This document shows, in pieces, positions 33,693-60,971 of a DNA stretch of 64,000 bases. The notes beneath the pieces were generated by a model. That model searched no databases. It worked only from the letters and a program-made list of their open reading frames with translations, and was not told where the DNA came from. This stretch comes from Babylonia areolata. Lineage: Eukaryota; Mollusca; Gastropoda; Neogastropoda; Buccinidae. The translations under genes and the position numbers were made by a program. How positions within the stretch are numbered: the stretch's first letter is position 1; every line of letters starts with the position of its first letter. The stretch is taken from assembly GCF_041734735.1 (NCBI RefSeq), contig NC_134884.1, positions 35,396,409-35,460,408 of the forward strand, given 5' to 3'.

Positions 33693-36600
33693 AGGCTAGC
33701 AGTGCGAATTATATTTGTACATTTTCAGGATTATGTTGATGTGTTTAAAGCGGATCACATTATGTTATTGGATAGTCCCAAGGAAAAAGATGCATGGCTG
33801 CTGTTCACCAGTTTTGTGTTGTGAATACTCAGTTTGGCCTATCTACAGTGCAAGCTGTCTCTTTGAAGACAATTGAGAAAAGAAGAATCAGTTACCAAAC
33901 ACTGTGACTGAAAACTTTTGAGTAGATATGTGTATATGGATCAATCTACACATTTGAACATCTTGAAAGATGAATAGCTTGACAAGTGAACAGTTATCAA
34001 GAGAGGGAGGAGGACAATGGAGACGGACTGAGATCCAAAGAGACACAGAGAGAGATAGATTAAGATGAAGACTTTAACTGCAACAATATAAATGCTTTTA
34101 AAGATATAATTTTTTTTATTCTGTGGTTTCATTGGTATCTGAGCAATACCATTAGATGTAGGTCTGAATAATGCTATTCAAGACCTGATTTTCGGTTCAT
34201 GTTATTTGTCAGATGTCTATTATTGTTTTGAAAACTACAGAGGGAATGCCCTTTCCAGGTTGCTTTAGTTTAATAATCAAATCCTCTGAATTAAATGCCG
34301 GAAATTTTTTTGTTTCAATATTTTTCTTTATGGTCACTGAAATATATCTGATATTTGATGTATGGTATCAAAACATACTTAACTATGAACATGTGTTTAT
34401 ATATGCCACCCTGTTTGGCCATGTGTATAATGTATGTTTACCTGAGTGTTTCTGAAAAAGTGTGTGTGTGTATGAGTGTGTGTATGAGTGTGTGTGTGTG
34501 TGTGTGTGTATGCGCGCGCACATGTATCTACATGTGAAACAGAGAGCTGCAGTGGAAATGTATGCTCAACATGGAAAAATAAAGGTATTGCCATGAAAGG
34601 GGACAAGTATCAATTTTCCCTTGAAAAGACAAAGATGCACAACATTATGTGCAAGAGCATGACATTTCAAAAACGAGCAGAAACAATTAGCAGACATTCA
34701 TAACTGCGATCATGACAAAGTTTATTTTCATTAAGTGGATTACACATTTCTATCACTCATATTACACAAATTTACCACAGGGAATGTTTATATCCAATTT
34801 CAAAACTGTAACATGTACTGATCTGAACACATTCATTTCTTAAAACAACACCACTACTGTGTTTTAACACTATTGTAGATTCTTCTTTTTTTAAAAAAAA
34901 AGAAAGAAAAAAAAAGAAAAGTTAAAAAACATTAAAAAATTCCTTCCAAAAAAGACAAACAAAAACAAAGTTGTCAGCGATACTAATAAATAAAAGATTT
35001 CAAATTTCTTACCAAAAAAATTCTTGATAACCTGCTCATACATGACTAAGCACACACATCATCTACTCTCCAACACAGAAACTATGTACACATTGTACTA
35101 TAAAAAGCCTCAAAATTAAAATATTACACCAGACACAAACACACATGCATGAACGCACATTCGTGCTTGCACATGTACATGTACATGCACACTCACACAC
35201 AAACATAATGTAAATTAACATAGACTGCATATAATAGTTGAAAATTAGCACAGTCAAAAACAAAGTGATGCTTTTTCAATCTATAACTTGCAAAACTAAC
35301 AACTATCTTAAAATCAGAAAGAAAGGGATAGACAAGTCATATCTCTGCAAACATGTATTTTTTATTGAATGAAACAATCTTATGAAGCAAAGGTCTATGT
35401 TGTGTGTACATATGTAGTGTCAATTCTGTGTGACTAGGAGAGAGGGAGAGACAGATAGAGAGTACGTAAGTGTGTGTGATATCACTTTGTGTCATGTTGC
35501 AATGTACAGTGATACCGGTGTTTGCATATTAGCATGTGTGAAGGCGACAGTGAGTTTATGCAGCAGCCAGCTCCGTTTATTTTAGAGAACACTGAGAAAA
35601 CAGATGAATATCTAACATGCAAGTGTTTCTTACCTCCCCCCCTTAAAAAATAGATAAGTGAACACAATGTCATATGGCCACATCATGCCAAAAGCACTGG
35701 TTTTGTTTAAAATTAATAACTGCCTACTCTTTCATCAAACCATGATCATATACACTTCATTTTATCTAATTTTTTTTTAAACCTCAGCTACACTTACAGC
35801 CATGCTGAGACACTGCATAACTGCTACTTTCCTTTGTTCGCATTTCCAAAAAAATCTTTATCACAGAAACAAAGCCGACACAAATAATGGTGTATACATA
35901 CCTGCAGCCAAACAGTGACTCTCAGAACAAATCAACCCACATACATGCATCTCCCACACACCAACCAGCTCCAGATGACAACTTCAGTGTGACATAATAT
36001 TGCAACTGTAAATCACTTGTAATTCAAAATCATGAACTGGAGTTCAATTATTTCACGAACACGACTGACTGACTACAAAGACCCATATCAAACAGTGTAC
36101 GTACCTATGCGGTATCCACCAAAGTAGTTACCAACTACTTTACTACCAGCTGTGAGAAAGACATTCCAAATTCAACCATCAAAGAAAATGTTCTACAGAT
36201 ACTGCAGAGGGGAAAAACAAATATCAACTACGATGAACCTCCAGATGGATGCTTTTTACATACTGCAGAGGTAAGCACAGAAGAACCTCTAAACTAGCTA
36301 AATTCATTTTTTCTTATCAAGACCGTTTGCCTCTGTATGCTGTTTCACAACCATCAATAATAATGTAACTAACCACAAGTCATCATGTGTAGTACTTTAT
36401 TTTCATGACTCAAACATCACACACATCTAAACAAATGAGGTTTCACAGAGAGCAGATCACAGTCTGTATTCATCATCATGGTCTTTCACTGAAATAAAAA
36501 GTTGAATGACCTTCTACAGTTTCCAGTCTTTTTGTAAACAAAACCAAATCTAATGAATGTACTGCTGTACAGAACCTCATAAACAGGACCTGAGCCCCCA

Positions 36601-36822
36601 ACTGTCATATAAACAATAAGAAAAAAGAAAAAAAAAAGAAGATGATAAAATATACATAATTACTGTGCTATTCCGTGAAAAGCACTTGCTACATGTCACC
36701 TTTCTAAAATATTTGCTACTTCAGTCACACTTCAAACTTCCAAAAAATGCTGAACCTGAAAAATAGAAATGAAAGGAAAAAAAAAGGTTGACATTTGTCA
36801 GTGACAGCTAAACTGAAGTGTC
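33693..36822. other. Downstream flank and probable 3' UTR of the V-ATPase d gene
   Basis: No coding sequence is seen. The minus-strand transcript of ATP6V0D must end in this stretch. TTTATT (AATAAA on the minus strand) occurs at 36396-36401, about 420 bp past the stop, and again near 35365 and 34720. Which one is used cannot be decided. A short GT tract lies at 34463-34510. Confidence 0.45.
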
Positions 36823-39800
36823 CTAGAAGACAGGGATGTAGCTGTCAATCTTGGCTCTATGGCGCTGGGAAACACACTCGGCAATCCAGATGATATTGCG
36901 AATCTCCTGCTCCTTGAGCTTGACGTACGCATAGAACACTCCGAACTGGAACTGGTGCATGAAGGCGTTCTTCATCAGCTTCACCTGCACATACACACAC
37001 ACACACATGAACACATGCACGCACACACACACACGCGCGCACACACGCACGTCCACACACAGGCACGCACACACACACACACAATGGTGTTCACCAACAC
37101 TGTTCTGTTCTGTTTTGTTGGACTGCTGTGTAAACATTCAGTATCTTTGCAACATCCTTGAAACCCCCCTCTTTGAAACTGAAACTGTTCCTTATTTTCA
37201 CTGGTCAATGTTCATTGAGAAAGTAAGAAAGAGGGAATAGCAGAAAAGGAGAGAGAGAGAGAGAAGAGAGAAGAGAGAGAGAGAAAGAGAGGTCAACATA
37301 GAAATGCTGCACATAGATATTCATGTCAATGCACATAATATCCCATTTTGTATCTCACATGTTGATTAATCATGACTGAAAAGGATGTCATTGAAAGACA
37401 ACAGATATTCTGTGGCCTAGAGGCAATGTGTGAGAGAGAGGATTTAACTGCAACAACATATATGAATTTTTCTCTTTAATCAGTCGTTTACTTGTATTCC
37501 AATATCAATGAGAAATCAAAAGATTGTAAAAAGGTCACTTAAAATTTAAAAGACTGAATCAATATGTCTCGCCCCACAACCTTTGAAAAATATCTTGAGC
37601 TTATCAAAACAAAATTAAACAAACAGATCACAAACACTGGATGAAGCAAGCAAGCAAACAAAGTGAGTGCTAACTTCTCCTTCCAAACTGACCTCATGTT
37701 CAAAGAACTTGTCTTCCAGGGTCTTGTCTCCAGGGTTGGTGCCAGATTCATCAAACAGCTCTTTGTACTCCTGGTCAACAGATACAGTCATTCAATATGG
37801 TGACTGGAAGTTACAAGGTTGTTTCCTTACCTCGTTCTTTAAAACTAGGTATGAACAGAATTTACTGCAAAATCTAAGAACCTAATATTATTATCATCAA
37901 ACAGAACTAAATGGATTTGGAAAAAAAATCACTTAACAATTGAACATCTAACAACAAAGATCCTTTAACTTTAATGAGAACACTATTTTCCCCTATTAAT
38001 ATAGTCACCAAAACTGAAGGGGAAAAAAATTTAATGTGAACAGTAGCAAACTAGGAAGACCACAAGCACTGCCAGTCATAAAGGAGACAGTAACACGGAC
38101 CACTGTTACAGAACATTTCACTGTAATGAAAATTCAGTATAAAACATTACTTCTGATTCACAAGAAGTGTTCTCTGTCTACTGCTGTTGGGAAGATATAA
38201 GTATAACACACTGAAAAGTGGTACTTACAGCGTAGTAGTCAGCGACCGCGCGGACCTGCTCGTAGTCCTCACACTGTGACAGCATGTCCAGGCCATCAGG
38301 GTACAGTGTGCCACAGCGTGGGTACAGCTTCTCCCTGTCCTCCTTGGTCAGCTCCGTGCCAAACGAGTTGATGGTGATGATGAACGCACGCCGGTCAGCC
38401 TCAAACTGACAATATAAAGCGATATTTGTTAACAGCGATGGTTACAAATTACGTCTCCAGAAGTATGATTAAATTCATGTGAACACACTGCAACCCAAAT
38501 GACATATTCTAGCTTGTTGTTGCTCCAATGTTTAAGTGTACAAAATGTTTTCTGAATAAGATTTGTTAACCAAATGACATGACCATGTGATTATGCTGCA
38601 GCCTAAATGGCATATTTCTCAAATAAACTGCACTGCAGCATGTTATGCAGCTAATCAGAAAAAGAGAGAGAAACAGGGGTGGGGGAGAACGTTGGATTGG
38701 AAAAGCAAGTTAAGGCAAGTAACCTATAGTCTAGCCTGTGTCGTACATGATTTCTTTCCCTTTAACCACAAATGGCACTGAAACAAAAATTTAAGCCCCT
38801 TTTCCTTAACCCTTTCGCTGCCAGGAAAATAAGATTTAAGTGAAATCTATTTGCCAAGGTTTTTTCACAAAAACGGGTATAAATTTTCAAAAAATTCTGT
38901 GCTCTTTGTTACTGGAGAAAGACCCATTAAAGTATATATTTTCTGAAAGGTAAATGAATAAAGAACACAAAACACATGATGTTTCCCATTTTATATATTT
39001 TTAGTGACATGCTGTTGTTTTGAAATCAGTGTTTTGTTTTTTGTCACATTTTCAACTTGTTGATTACTAACATATTAGTCGGGTAATTTGCAATAAAATA
39101 TCATATTTCTGGACAAATGGATATCTGCATACACAAGATCAGGTTAAAGTAAATCTTTAAACTTATCTCTTTAAAAAAAATACTTGTCATAACTCAAATA
39201 GTGCTGTTGTCCCAGGCCCATGGCAAAGTGAGTGTGTGTGATGGGAGAGTAGAGAGAATGGGAGTGGGTAGATGGATGGTGGTGGTGTGGTTCGAAAGGG
39301 AAAATGACCCGATTTTTACCCCTTTTACCTTTTCTGTCCCAAATTTTATTTAAAATTTTTTACAAAAGCTGTGGCATGCAGATTACAATTATGTTCCTTT
39401 TTACATGTATGTATTTTAAGTGAAAATTGCTGTCATCTCAGCTGTTTGATCATGTGTGTGTCTGTGTGTGGGTGTTAGTGTGAGTGTTGGAGTGTAACAG
39501 TTGTAGTATTGATAGTATGTTACTTTGTGAGTTTTATGCATTGTGTCTTTTTTTATAATATTGATTGTTTTTATGTTTCTACTACTTTTTATATGCTTTC
39601 TTGTTTCACTTTAGGTCCTGGATTGTAAAGCGCTTAGAGCTTGCTTATGCTTGTATTATAGCGCTATATAAAAATAACATATTATTATTATTATTCTACT
39701 CCAAATACGAGTTAACTCGTACCATGATTACTTCTCCTGCAGACCAGGTATGCGCATTCTAATACCAATACACTATTCTAATTTTGTTTATTCTTGCTAA

Positions 39801-41308
39801 TTACAGATAATATTGTGAGCCATTTATGGAATCTGGAAGCATGGAAACGAAGCTTTGTTTGACCAATTAAATCAACAATTCTCCATCGATTTTCGCCGTT
39901 TTAATACATCACCCTACTTTTTTCTGCAGCAGTCTCATGTAGGGTTGGTCAAGGGAAGTTGTAGCAGCCATATAGCTGTGGGGGTAGAATGAGCTAAGTG
40001 TGAGTCCTCAAAAGGAATCACTAATCCACAAAGAAAATGCAAACTTACTGCCAGAGCTTCACACATAACTTCTGCTGTTGCTCCTCCCATCTGTTTGCAG
40101 AAGTTGTAGAAGTCCTCCAGGTATGCCTGGCAAACACACACACACATATGGCATAACTTCATCAGTCTTAAGCCACACATTCAGCATAACTTCTACATAT
40201 TCAGTGTAACTTCAACAATATCAACCTGCATGTCAAAATATTAGGATCTGATATTATCACAATATCCACAAATATGTTGGGGTTTTTTTTTGTATGTTCA
40301 CTTATTCTATTTCCAGAATAACCCACAAATTAATTGTCCGCGCGCAATCCCAGAGTTTTGCCATCTAGTCCAAAATCTTTTATACCCACCATTTTTACAC
40401 ACTGGAAAGAAGTGAATGAGTTACTTCCCTTGCAACAGTCCTCTGTCATTCAATTCAAGGGGGGCGGGGGGGGGGGGATTTTGTTTAACCCCTTCACTGC
40501 AGTGCTGAGGTAAAGCACACATCAAATGACACATGGATGCTAGTGCTATATTAACATATGCTGTACGACCAAACAGAGCACAGTTTCAGTTTCACACTGC
40601 ATAGCAGAAAATTTTGTCTGCCATGCATGAAAATTTACTCCCTTGACCTTTCTGGTTGTGGCGAAGTGTGTCTGTGAGTGACAGCAAGTGAAAAGAGGGG
40701 AGGTACACACTGTGTGTGTGTGTGTGTAAGGATTATTTCTGGAGAATGCCGTCAGGTGAAGCCTTCAGGGTTCAAGAATCAAACTGTGTGAGCTTGCATA
40801 CTTTAAAACACTAATGAACTGATAATGTACTTTCATTCTTTGACTCTACACAATGCTTAACATTAAACAATTCCAGCTACACACTTTCCAAAACTATAAT
40901 AGGCTGTCTGTTTAAACACTTCTTCAAAACTAACAATAGCAATAATACACTAACTTTTGTTCTACATTGTTCTCAACAAAAATACGGAGTGATATCTATC
41001 ATGTGTGCATAGCCTGTACTATGGGCTTTTTTGTGATCTCATGCAATAGACATACCTTGTACAATGTGTTTCTGATGATTTCGATGTTCATTTCATCCAG
41101 ATCCTGCTCCAGAATGCAGTCAATGAAGTAAGGAGCTGTAATAAGATAAAAGAAAATTAAAGATTTACAGCTTACTGTTTCAGAACTAATAATGTTCTCC
41201 AACAACCCCCCCGCCCTCTCTTTTTTCACTAAACAATAACCATTATCCACATATCTGTGCCGTTTTCTCCTTGTAAAAGCAATAATCATATATATATATA
41301 TATATATA

Positions 41309-41358
<50 letters not shown>

Positions 41359-43499
41359 CATGTGTGTGTGTGTGTATGAACAGTCAACTTCGGCTGTTGG
41401 AAACTTGCTGACAAGAAACTTCACATACATTATAAGAAACTAGAAAGCAAATATTTTCCCTTGTCAACATTTTCATTCAAATGTGATTTAAAAAAAAATT
41501 CATTCTTAAAATCTTGAAAGAACTGTTTTATGGAGAAAAAAACAAAAACAAAAAAAAACACCTTCAAATTTAAGAAACATTCTCTTTTTCCAAGGTGGTT
41601 TGGTGAATGTCTGCATCTTGAGGTGCATACTATCAGTATCATTTGTCGTTAGTGAGGATGTACCCAAAAAAAGGTCTGAAGTGCATTGAATAACCCACCC
41701 AGAGGTGTGTCCACAAGCACGGCATTGTACAGCTCAGCTGGTGTGGAGGCAATGTGGATGGCCTCCATCTGTTCAAAGCTTCCCAGGGGGTGACACTTGG
41801 TGATCAGCTCACTGATTGGTCGCTGATGCAGTGTGCCCGTGATGAGAAGGATGATGTTGTCAATCATGTAGCCGTACCTGTCAACATGGTGATGTTTGCA
41901 GTGCTTTTCACTGCGATATGCAAAGCCTCATGCTTTCTTTTCAGATTCACATTTAATTCATATTAAACACTACTGCCTAGTGACTATGATATCACACCAT
42001 TACAAAAATGATACAATATTACAAAGGATATTCACAATGAAATCAAAATAAAAAGCAAAACAAAACAATATATAAATCTTTTAAAAAGTCTTTACTATCT
42101 CATATTTTTACAATCCATGAAAATCAGAAATGATTTGAATTCTCTACTTTTGGTGACACTGTTTGTCAGTAAATAAATGCCACCTTATTCCCTGTGATGA
42201 AAAGTCTTAATCTCACACACAATTCCCAGATCTGTAATATCAGTGTAAGAACAGAAGAAATGGGTAACTGATATCATATATTCTTATAAGTTTCTTGTTT
42301 GAGTCACATTTTATTTACAACAGAGTTGAAAACATTTTTTTTACCTGCTATTTTTTAAGATATATTTTCTGAGGCTTTTTTCTTTTCTTTTTTTTTTCAA
42401 ATTCTGTTCAGCATGTCTTCATTTGAGAAGTTACTGACCCTTCACCAGAATGCGAGAGGGAGCCTGGTAATGGTATTATAAAACATATATCAATTTTTAA
42501 AAAAAGGAAATAAAAAAAAAACCAAAAAAAACTTGCAGTAGTATTTGTAACTAATAAATTCTCACGTCATGTAGTCAAGGAAGGTAGCCAAAGGTTCCAA
42601 GCAATGGTTCCGCAAATGCTGGAACTCAATTACCAGCTTTTCCCTCAGTTTGTCATCAATGACAGACACTGCCAAAGGGCTTGGCTCATTGGCCAGGAAG
42701 TTTCCATAGTCTGTGCTCTGCAGGTGGAGCTTCAGATCTGGGGGAAAAAGAGAAAATATATTACTTCAAGTGTATATATATATGTGTGTGTAAGTGTGTG
42801 TGTGGGGAGGGGTGGGGGATGGGGTATGACAGAGTGTGTGTGTGTCTGTGTTCAAGTGTGTGACAGTGCGAGACTCTGTGTGTGTGTGTGTGTGCGTGTA
42901 CTATATATGTGTGTGTGCGCGTTAAGTCCACAAATTCACTGAGAGAGAGACAATTAGTGTTTGATGGTGTGTGTATGATTCTGTGACTGAGCGCAAGACT
43001 GTGTATGTGCGACTTTGTGCATATACCTGTGTGTGTATGTGCGTGTGATGTAAATAAAACGTGAAAAATGTTTCCATGGTACTAATGTTTGCCCAGGTCA
43101 AAAATATAACCAGGAATTATCATCGTCATGTGTCTTCCATAAATGATAAAAGATCTCTCAGTCACTGAATAATGATTAGTCTTCTTAATCATTATTGTGC
43201 TTCTAAGTCAAAGCAGCAGTACAGGCGATATTCACTTTATATCCAAATCACTGTTTAACGGATAAACAAAAATTTTGCTTGGTAGACACCACTGTCATCT
43301 GACACTGATGACAACGTTCATCAGTCATCAGTGCAGAAATGACGAACGATTTTTTACTCGAGAAACAATACTTACCTTCCAGTGTTTCACACTGAACAAG
43401 ATTTAAATAATCTGCTTGTCTCAAAATTCCGGATTTGAAGCCTCGAACAAGACCTTCCAGATAGCCATGGTCGATATTGAACGACAATTCTGGAAACAT
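36823..43499 (-). CDS. ATP6V0D1: V-type proton ATPase subunit d (V0 domain), complete, 8 exons
   Basis: Subunit d caps the c-ring of the membrane V0 sector and couples it to the V1 rotor shaft (subunits D and F) of the proton pump in lysosomes, endosomes and other acid vesicles. It has no membrane span of its own. Coding exons, read 5' to 3' on the minus strand: 43499-43376, 42737-42566, 41877-41699, 41135-41056, 40126-40049, 38405-38229, 37770-37693, 36984-36823. Lengths 124, 172, 179, 80, 78, 177, 78 and 162 nt sum to 350 codons, 349 aa; human ATP6V0D1 has 351. All introns are GT-AG and all phases join. Colinear family blocks include [104 protein letters not shown] and the C-terminus [13 protein letters not shown]. 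The start at 43499 (GTCAAAATG, A at -3) gives MFPELSFN, two residues shorter than human MSFFPELYFN. The vertebrate D1/D2 split does not apply directly to molluscs. Confidence 0.97.
37003..37081. repeat. (CA)n tract in intron 7 of the V-ATPase d gene
   Basis: A CA repeat with CG and TG interruptions begins about 8 bp into the intron from the exon 8 acceptor side, so the last acceptor (GTGTGTATGTGCAG on the minus strand) lacks a long polypyrimidine tract and has an alternating GT tract instead. Confidence 0.85.
39621..39695 (+). repeat. LINE/SINE-type 3' tail with (ATT)n
   Basis: In intron 5 of the V-ATPase gene, GATTGTAAAGCGCTTAGAGC ... ATAGCGCTATATAAA is followed by (ATT)n. This ending is widespread at the 3' ends of animal non-LTR elements and of SINEs that copy them. 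A minus-strand relative (AGGCGCTTAGAACCC ... CTATAAGTACTATCTATTATTATC) lies at about 56028-56098 in AHCY intron 5. Confidence 0.5.
41287..41376. repeat. (TA)n(GT)n microsatellite in intron 3 of the V-ATPase d gene
   Basis: Interrupted (TA)n (41287-41325) is followed by (GT)n runs to 41376. Confidence 0.92.
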
Positions 43500-43547
43500 T
43501 TTGACTGCAATACGTCTGCCTCCAAGCTCCGAGAAATGAAAAGCAAA

Positions 43548-43557
43548 GTCACATGAC
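43548..43557 (-). promoter_or_regulatory. CLEAR/M-box-like E-box just upstream of the V-ATPase d start
   Basis: GTCACATGAC, 49 bp upstream of the start codon, differs by one base from the palindromic CLEAR element GTCACGTGAC bound by TFEB/MITF-type factors and contains the M-box core TCACATGA. Human V-ATPase genes are established TFEB targets. It could also lie in the 5' UTR, as the transcription start is unknown. Confidence 0.4.
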
Positions 43558-43775
43558 ACACAGGAAGCCCTCTGTCGTTGATCAAAGGTGGACAACTCTC
43601 ATTCTACTTTCACTCGTCTCGTGTCAAGGGGAAATCAGAATGCGCTTGTCGCACCAACTCCCCCCCCCCCCCCCCCACGTCCCCCATTCCCCTCCTCCCC
43701 CCCTCCCCTACACACACACACCTGATATTACTGTAAGTGGAAAGACTGTAAAATTGAAGACTACTAAACTGACAA

Positions 43776-43811
<36 letters not shown>

Positions 43812-43910
43812 ACACACGCAGACACACACACACGCGCAGACACACACACACGCGCGCACACACACACACAGACACACACACACGCTCAGACACACACACA
43901 CACACACGCA

Positions 43911-43943
<33 letters not shown>

Positions 43944-44500
43944 ACACACACGCGTGTGTATGAGTCTGTCTTAATGTTTCCATAGTTTGCCATAAATAGA
44001 TTTCAGATCACAAGCTCTTGCGTATTTGAATGTTTCATAAGGAGACAGAAATGCAATTCAGTAATGTTGGTGACCAAAAATGCTTTGAATATACTGCTTT
44101 GAAAATACTATAATACTTTGCTTTGTATCATCACCGATAAGAACATGTTCAGGGAATGTTTTGAACAGAAAGCTTTGAAAACGTTGGAATACATTGCTTT
44201 GTAGCATCACACTGAGATGAGTACACCTTCAGCGATGATATCATGTACTATTTCTGGTATAGTTTGTTTAAAAGCAATGTGTGTTTTCCATCTATACACA
44301 AGTGATGTTATTTTCTTTTCTTTTCTTGCTTTTTAAATTGTTTTTGTATATACTTTGCTGATTGTAAAAATCATGCACTTTTTTTTTTCCTATGTCGTAA
44401 TATGAAAATGTAACTGTGATCTTGTTATACTGAATCATACACTTTGAGTTTCCTCGAATATCGTAAGAGAAACTGATGTTTAACTGTTTCCGTGCGTGCC

Positions 44501-44664
<164 letters not shown>

Positions 44665-44762
44665 CAGTGAGGCGTCAAGTTGTGTGCTTAGCTCTTTGCT
44701 TTTCGCAGTTCTGCCGTCCACTTTTTTCATTATAAAAGAACTGAATGACATGGTATTATTAA

Positions 44763-44797
<35 letters not shown>

Positions 44798-45238
44798 GTT
44801 GGTGGGGAGGCGAAACAGCATGGTGGGATGTCCCAGAACGTTCTGGGCGTTTCAAGTCATTGAAGAGACCACCGTGTGACAGTTTGTAACACTCAGTGGC
44901 AAGCCCCCGGCTGTGGGACGATTAAGGACATTGCGGATACGTCCTCTGGGAGGACTGACCTACGGACTGAGGAGGGGTGTGTGGGTGGGGTGGGGGTTAG
45001 GGGGATTTCGGAGGTTACACTGACCTATTAACATGTGGCTCAAAGGGGGAGACGGATCACACGCTGCTTTTGGATGTTGGCCTGAATTTTATAACCAAGT
45101 GACATTACAGGTGTCTCCTGTTTGTGTTCAATCTTGACGGGTTGACGCCATGACATAATCATATAATAAAACACACGGCACTCAGAGACAGACACAGACA
45201 CATACTGATGTGCGCGCGAACGCACACACGCACACACA

Positions 45239-45319
<81 letters not shown>

Positions 45320-45558
45320 CTGTGGCACTGACTGCTGAAGCACCAGCAGAAAGTTGATATTTCAGATAGTTAAAATTATTGTGTCCACGTTCAGTATCTT
45401 CTTCTCCACCGTCTTCATCTGTCAGGGGTCCACAGATGGTGGGTCAATAACAATGTCAGACCTTTATACGGAGACATTTTCTTCAGTCCACATTGTCTAG
45501 CACTTCGTTGACATTAGAATACCTGAAAGATAAATCAACTTGTGTCACAACGTCACAT

Positions 45559-45726
<168 letters not shown>

Positions 45727-46984
45727 GTGCGTGCGAACATACATACGTACATACATACATTGCACAATAACTATCATGAATTGATTCCTAAGAAAGATGA
45801 CGAACTGCAATATTCTTTTATGGAGTCAAGTCTAGTCAACTTTGTCATCTTCAAAGAGAAATTCACGCTTGGTCTTGCTGCTCATTTAGAGTCTCAACAA
45901 TCCAACCCCCTCCCCGCCTACCCCCAACTCCCCCGGCCACCCCCACTGACCCCCACCCTCTAGCACTTTGATGTCCCAAACCATTGACTCTTCATAAATG
46001 CCCAGAACACCTCCCAATACAACAAATAAAACAACCAACCCATGGATTTTGAGCGTTGACATTTGTATGATATCATTACGAACAGTAGGTATATATGACT
46101 AATGCAAAAAACCTGTACCCTCTTGTGCTTGGCGTCTCATTATTATGAGAACGACATTTGTGCATACTCAGCAAGAAAGCTATGAGTCACAGCACCAAAA
46201 CCTCGAAGTGCATTTTAGATTATGTCCTAAACATCATTTGTTCTTCAACAACGTATATAAGATTGTTAGTTTCGAATGTATTCACTTATTTCTAGTTTCG
46301 GTAGGCTAATGTGTTGTGATCAACACTACATGCTCAATGCTCATCTTGAAACAAAACTAGGCTTTTAACGGACTACAGAAATCCTCCTATAACACACTGA
46401 CTCAGCTAAGCTCTGTCAGTATATCAGCTTAGCACAACAAGATTGAAAATGACAGTGTCCTCGATATGAGGACGCCAGCACTAAAATTTAAAAAGAGACA
46501 GAGCAGTGGGACGCTAGGCATACATGGGGTTAGGTCAGTAATTCGCTCTCCGTGCTCAGTGTGTGTCGTCTACCAGAGAACTTACATATTACTGCCTATC
46601 TTATGACCACAACTAAACACTTCATGAGAATTTCATTGTCGCACTCATTGTACACGCACAGTGCGGACTTGGCGGTCAGTCATCAGACTGAAGGTCTGTG
46701 GTCTGAGTAAAGTTGATCAACATGAATATTCTGTCTGAAGGTTCCCGAAATCTGCCACTCTTAATGTAGAAAAAAATGACCAAAGATTTAAAAGGGTACT
46801 CATGCATCGCCAACTCTTCTGTGTAAGTCAGGGTATTTTTCTTGATGGTATTGCTTTAGAGCTTCGGTTGAACTTCGTGGTAATTAACTTAAATCTACTG
46901 TAATAAGTATTTCGTGGAGAAAAGGCATGATTTTTTTTCTCGGAAAATGAAAACACGACAACGTCGTCAATACTGAAGCGTGTA

Positions 46985-47145
<161 letters not shown>

Positions 47146-47860
47146 CACAAACGGAATAATGCGGGCTATACCTGTGCGTTTGAATACACTAAACATGTTT
47201 TGTTTTCTACGGCCGGGGTGCCAGTGGTGTTTGCCTGCGATCTTTAAAAAATTTTTTTTTTTAACTTCAATTAAAAAAAAAAGCATCTCAGTTATCTATT
47301 CATTAATTCTTTTACTTGTATACTATACATGTGTGTGTCTGAATATGCCGTGAACAGGGTGTGTACCATATTCCACGATTTGTAATATACTAAGTTGGTA
47401 CTTGCACAAAAACTGTTATGTTCACCAACACACTGACAAAGAGAGGAAATTAGTAAGCTGCTGGTGGTGGTGGTGGTGGTGTGTGTGTATGTGTGTGTGT
47501 GTGTGTGTGTGGTCTAAGTGTAAGTGTTGCTGTACAAGTACAGTACAGTGCAATAGAGCATTTACAGTACATGTATACTTAACAGTCATGTACTGAATCA
47601 GTAGTACAATACAGTACTGAATACAGAACAATGCAGCAGCCTACAGTACAGTATAAGCATTGAACTCATGTTGCACAGACAGGAAAAAAATCCCCAGAAA
47701 GTAACGTGGAAATGGAAAATACGAATCAGCAATGATACAATGAAAAATCACATTATCATCGCACCACTTGATCAGCTGGGACGGGAGCAGACGACGTGCG
47801 CACACCTCTCGGAAATTTACGTGATCTTCTGACGGGAAAAACGAAGCGTCTCGGAAAATT

Positions 47861-47975
47861 CTGATTGGCTGAAGGTCCCATTGACCCATGTTATTTTTAG
47901 ATGTCGCAAGGTCGTATCAGGAATAAAACCGGCGTTCGCACCTGGCTCGGCCTCTCTGATAGCTAGCCACCACTC
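47861..47975 (+). promoter_or_regulatory. Likely AHCY core promoter
   Basis: An inverted CCAAT box (GATTGG, 47863-47868) is followed about 65 bp later by a TATA-like GAATAAAAC (47931-47939). A start about 30 bp further on, in CCTCTCTGATAG near 47960, would give a 5' UTR of roughly 60 nt. The spacing is typical, but no transcript data support it here. Confidence 0.4.
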
Positions 47976-48025
47976 GGGTGAGAACTGGAAAAAGCAGCTG
48001 GAAACAGCCATACAGATCTGCCATC

Positions 48026-60971
<12,946 letters not shown>

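Noticed and set aside
43500-43595. N-terminal extension of the V-ATPase d frame starting further upstream
   Set aside because: The extra residues do not match the conserved family N-terminus, whereas the start at 43499 gives MFPELSFN, colinear with known d subunits.
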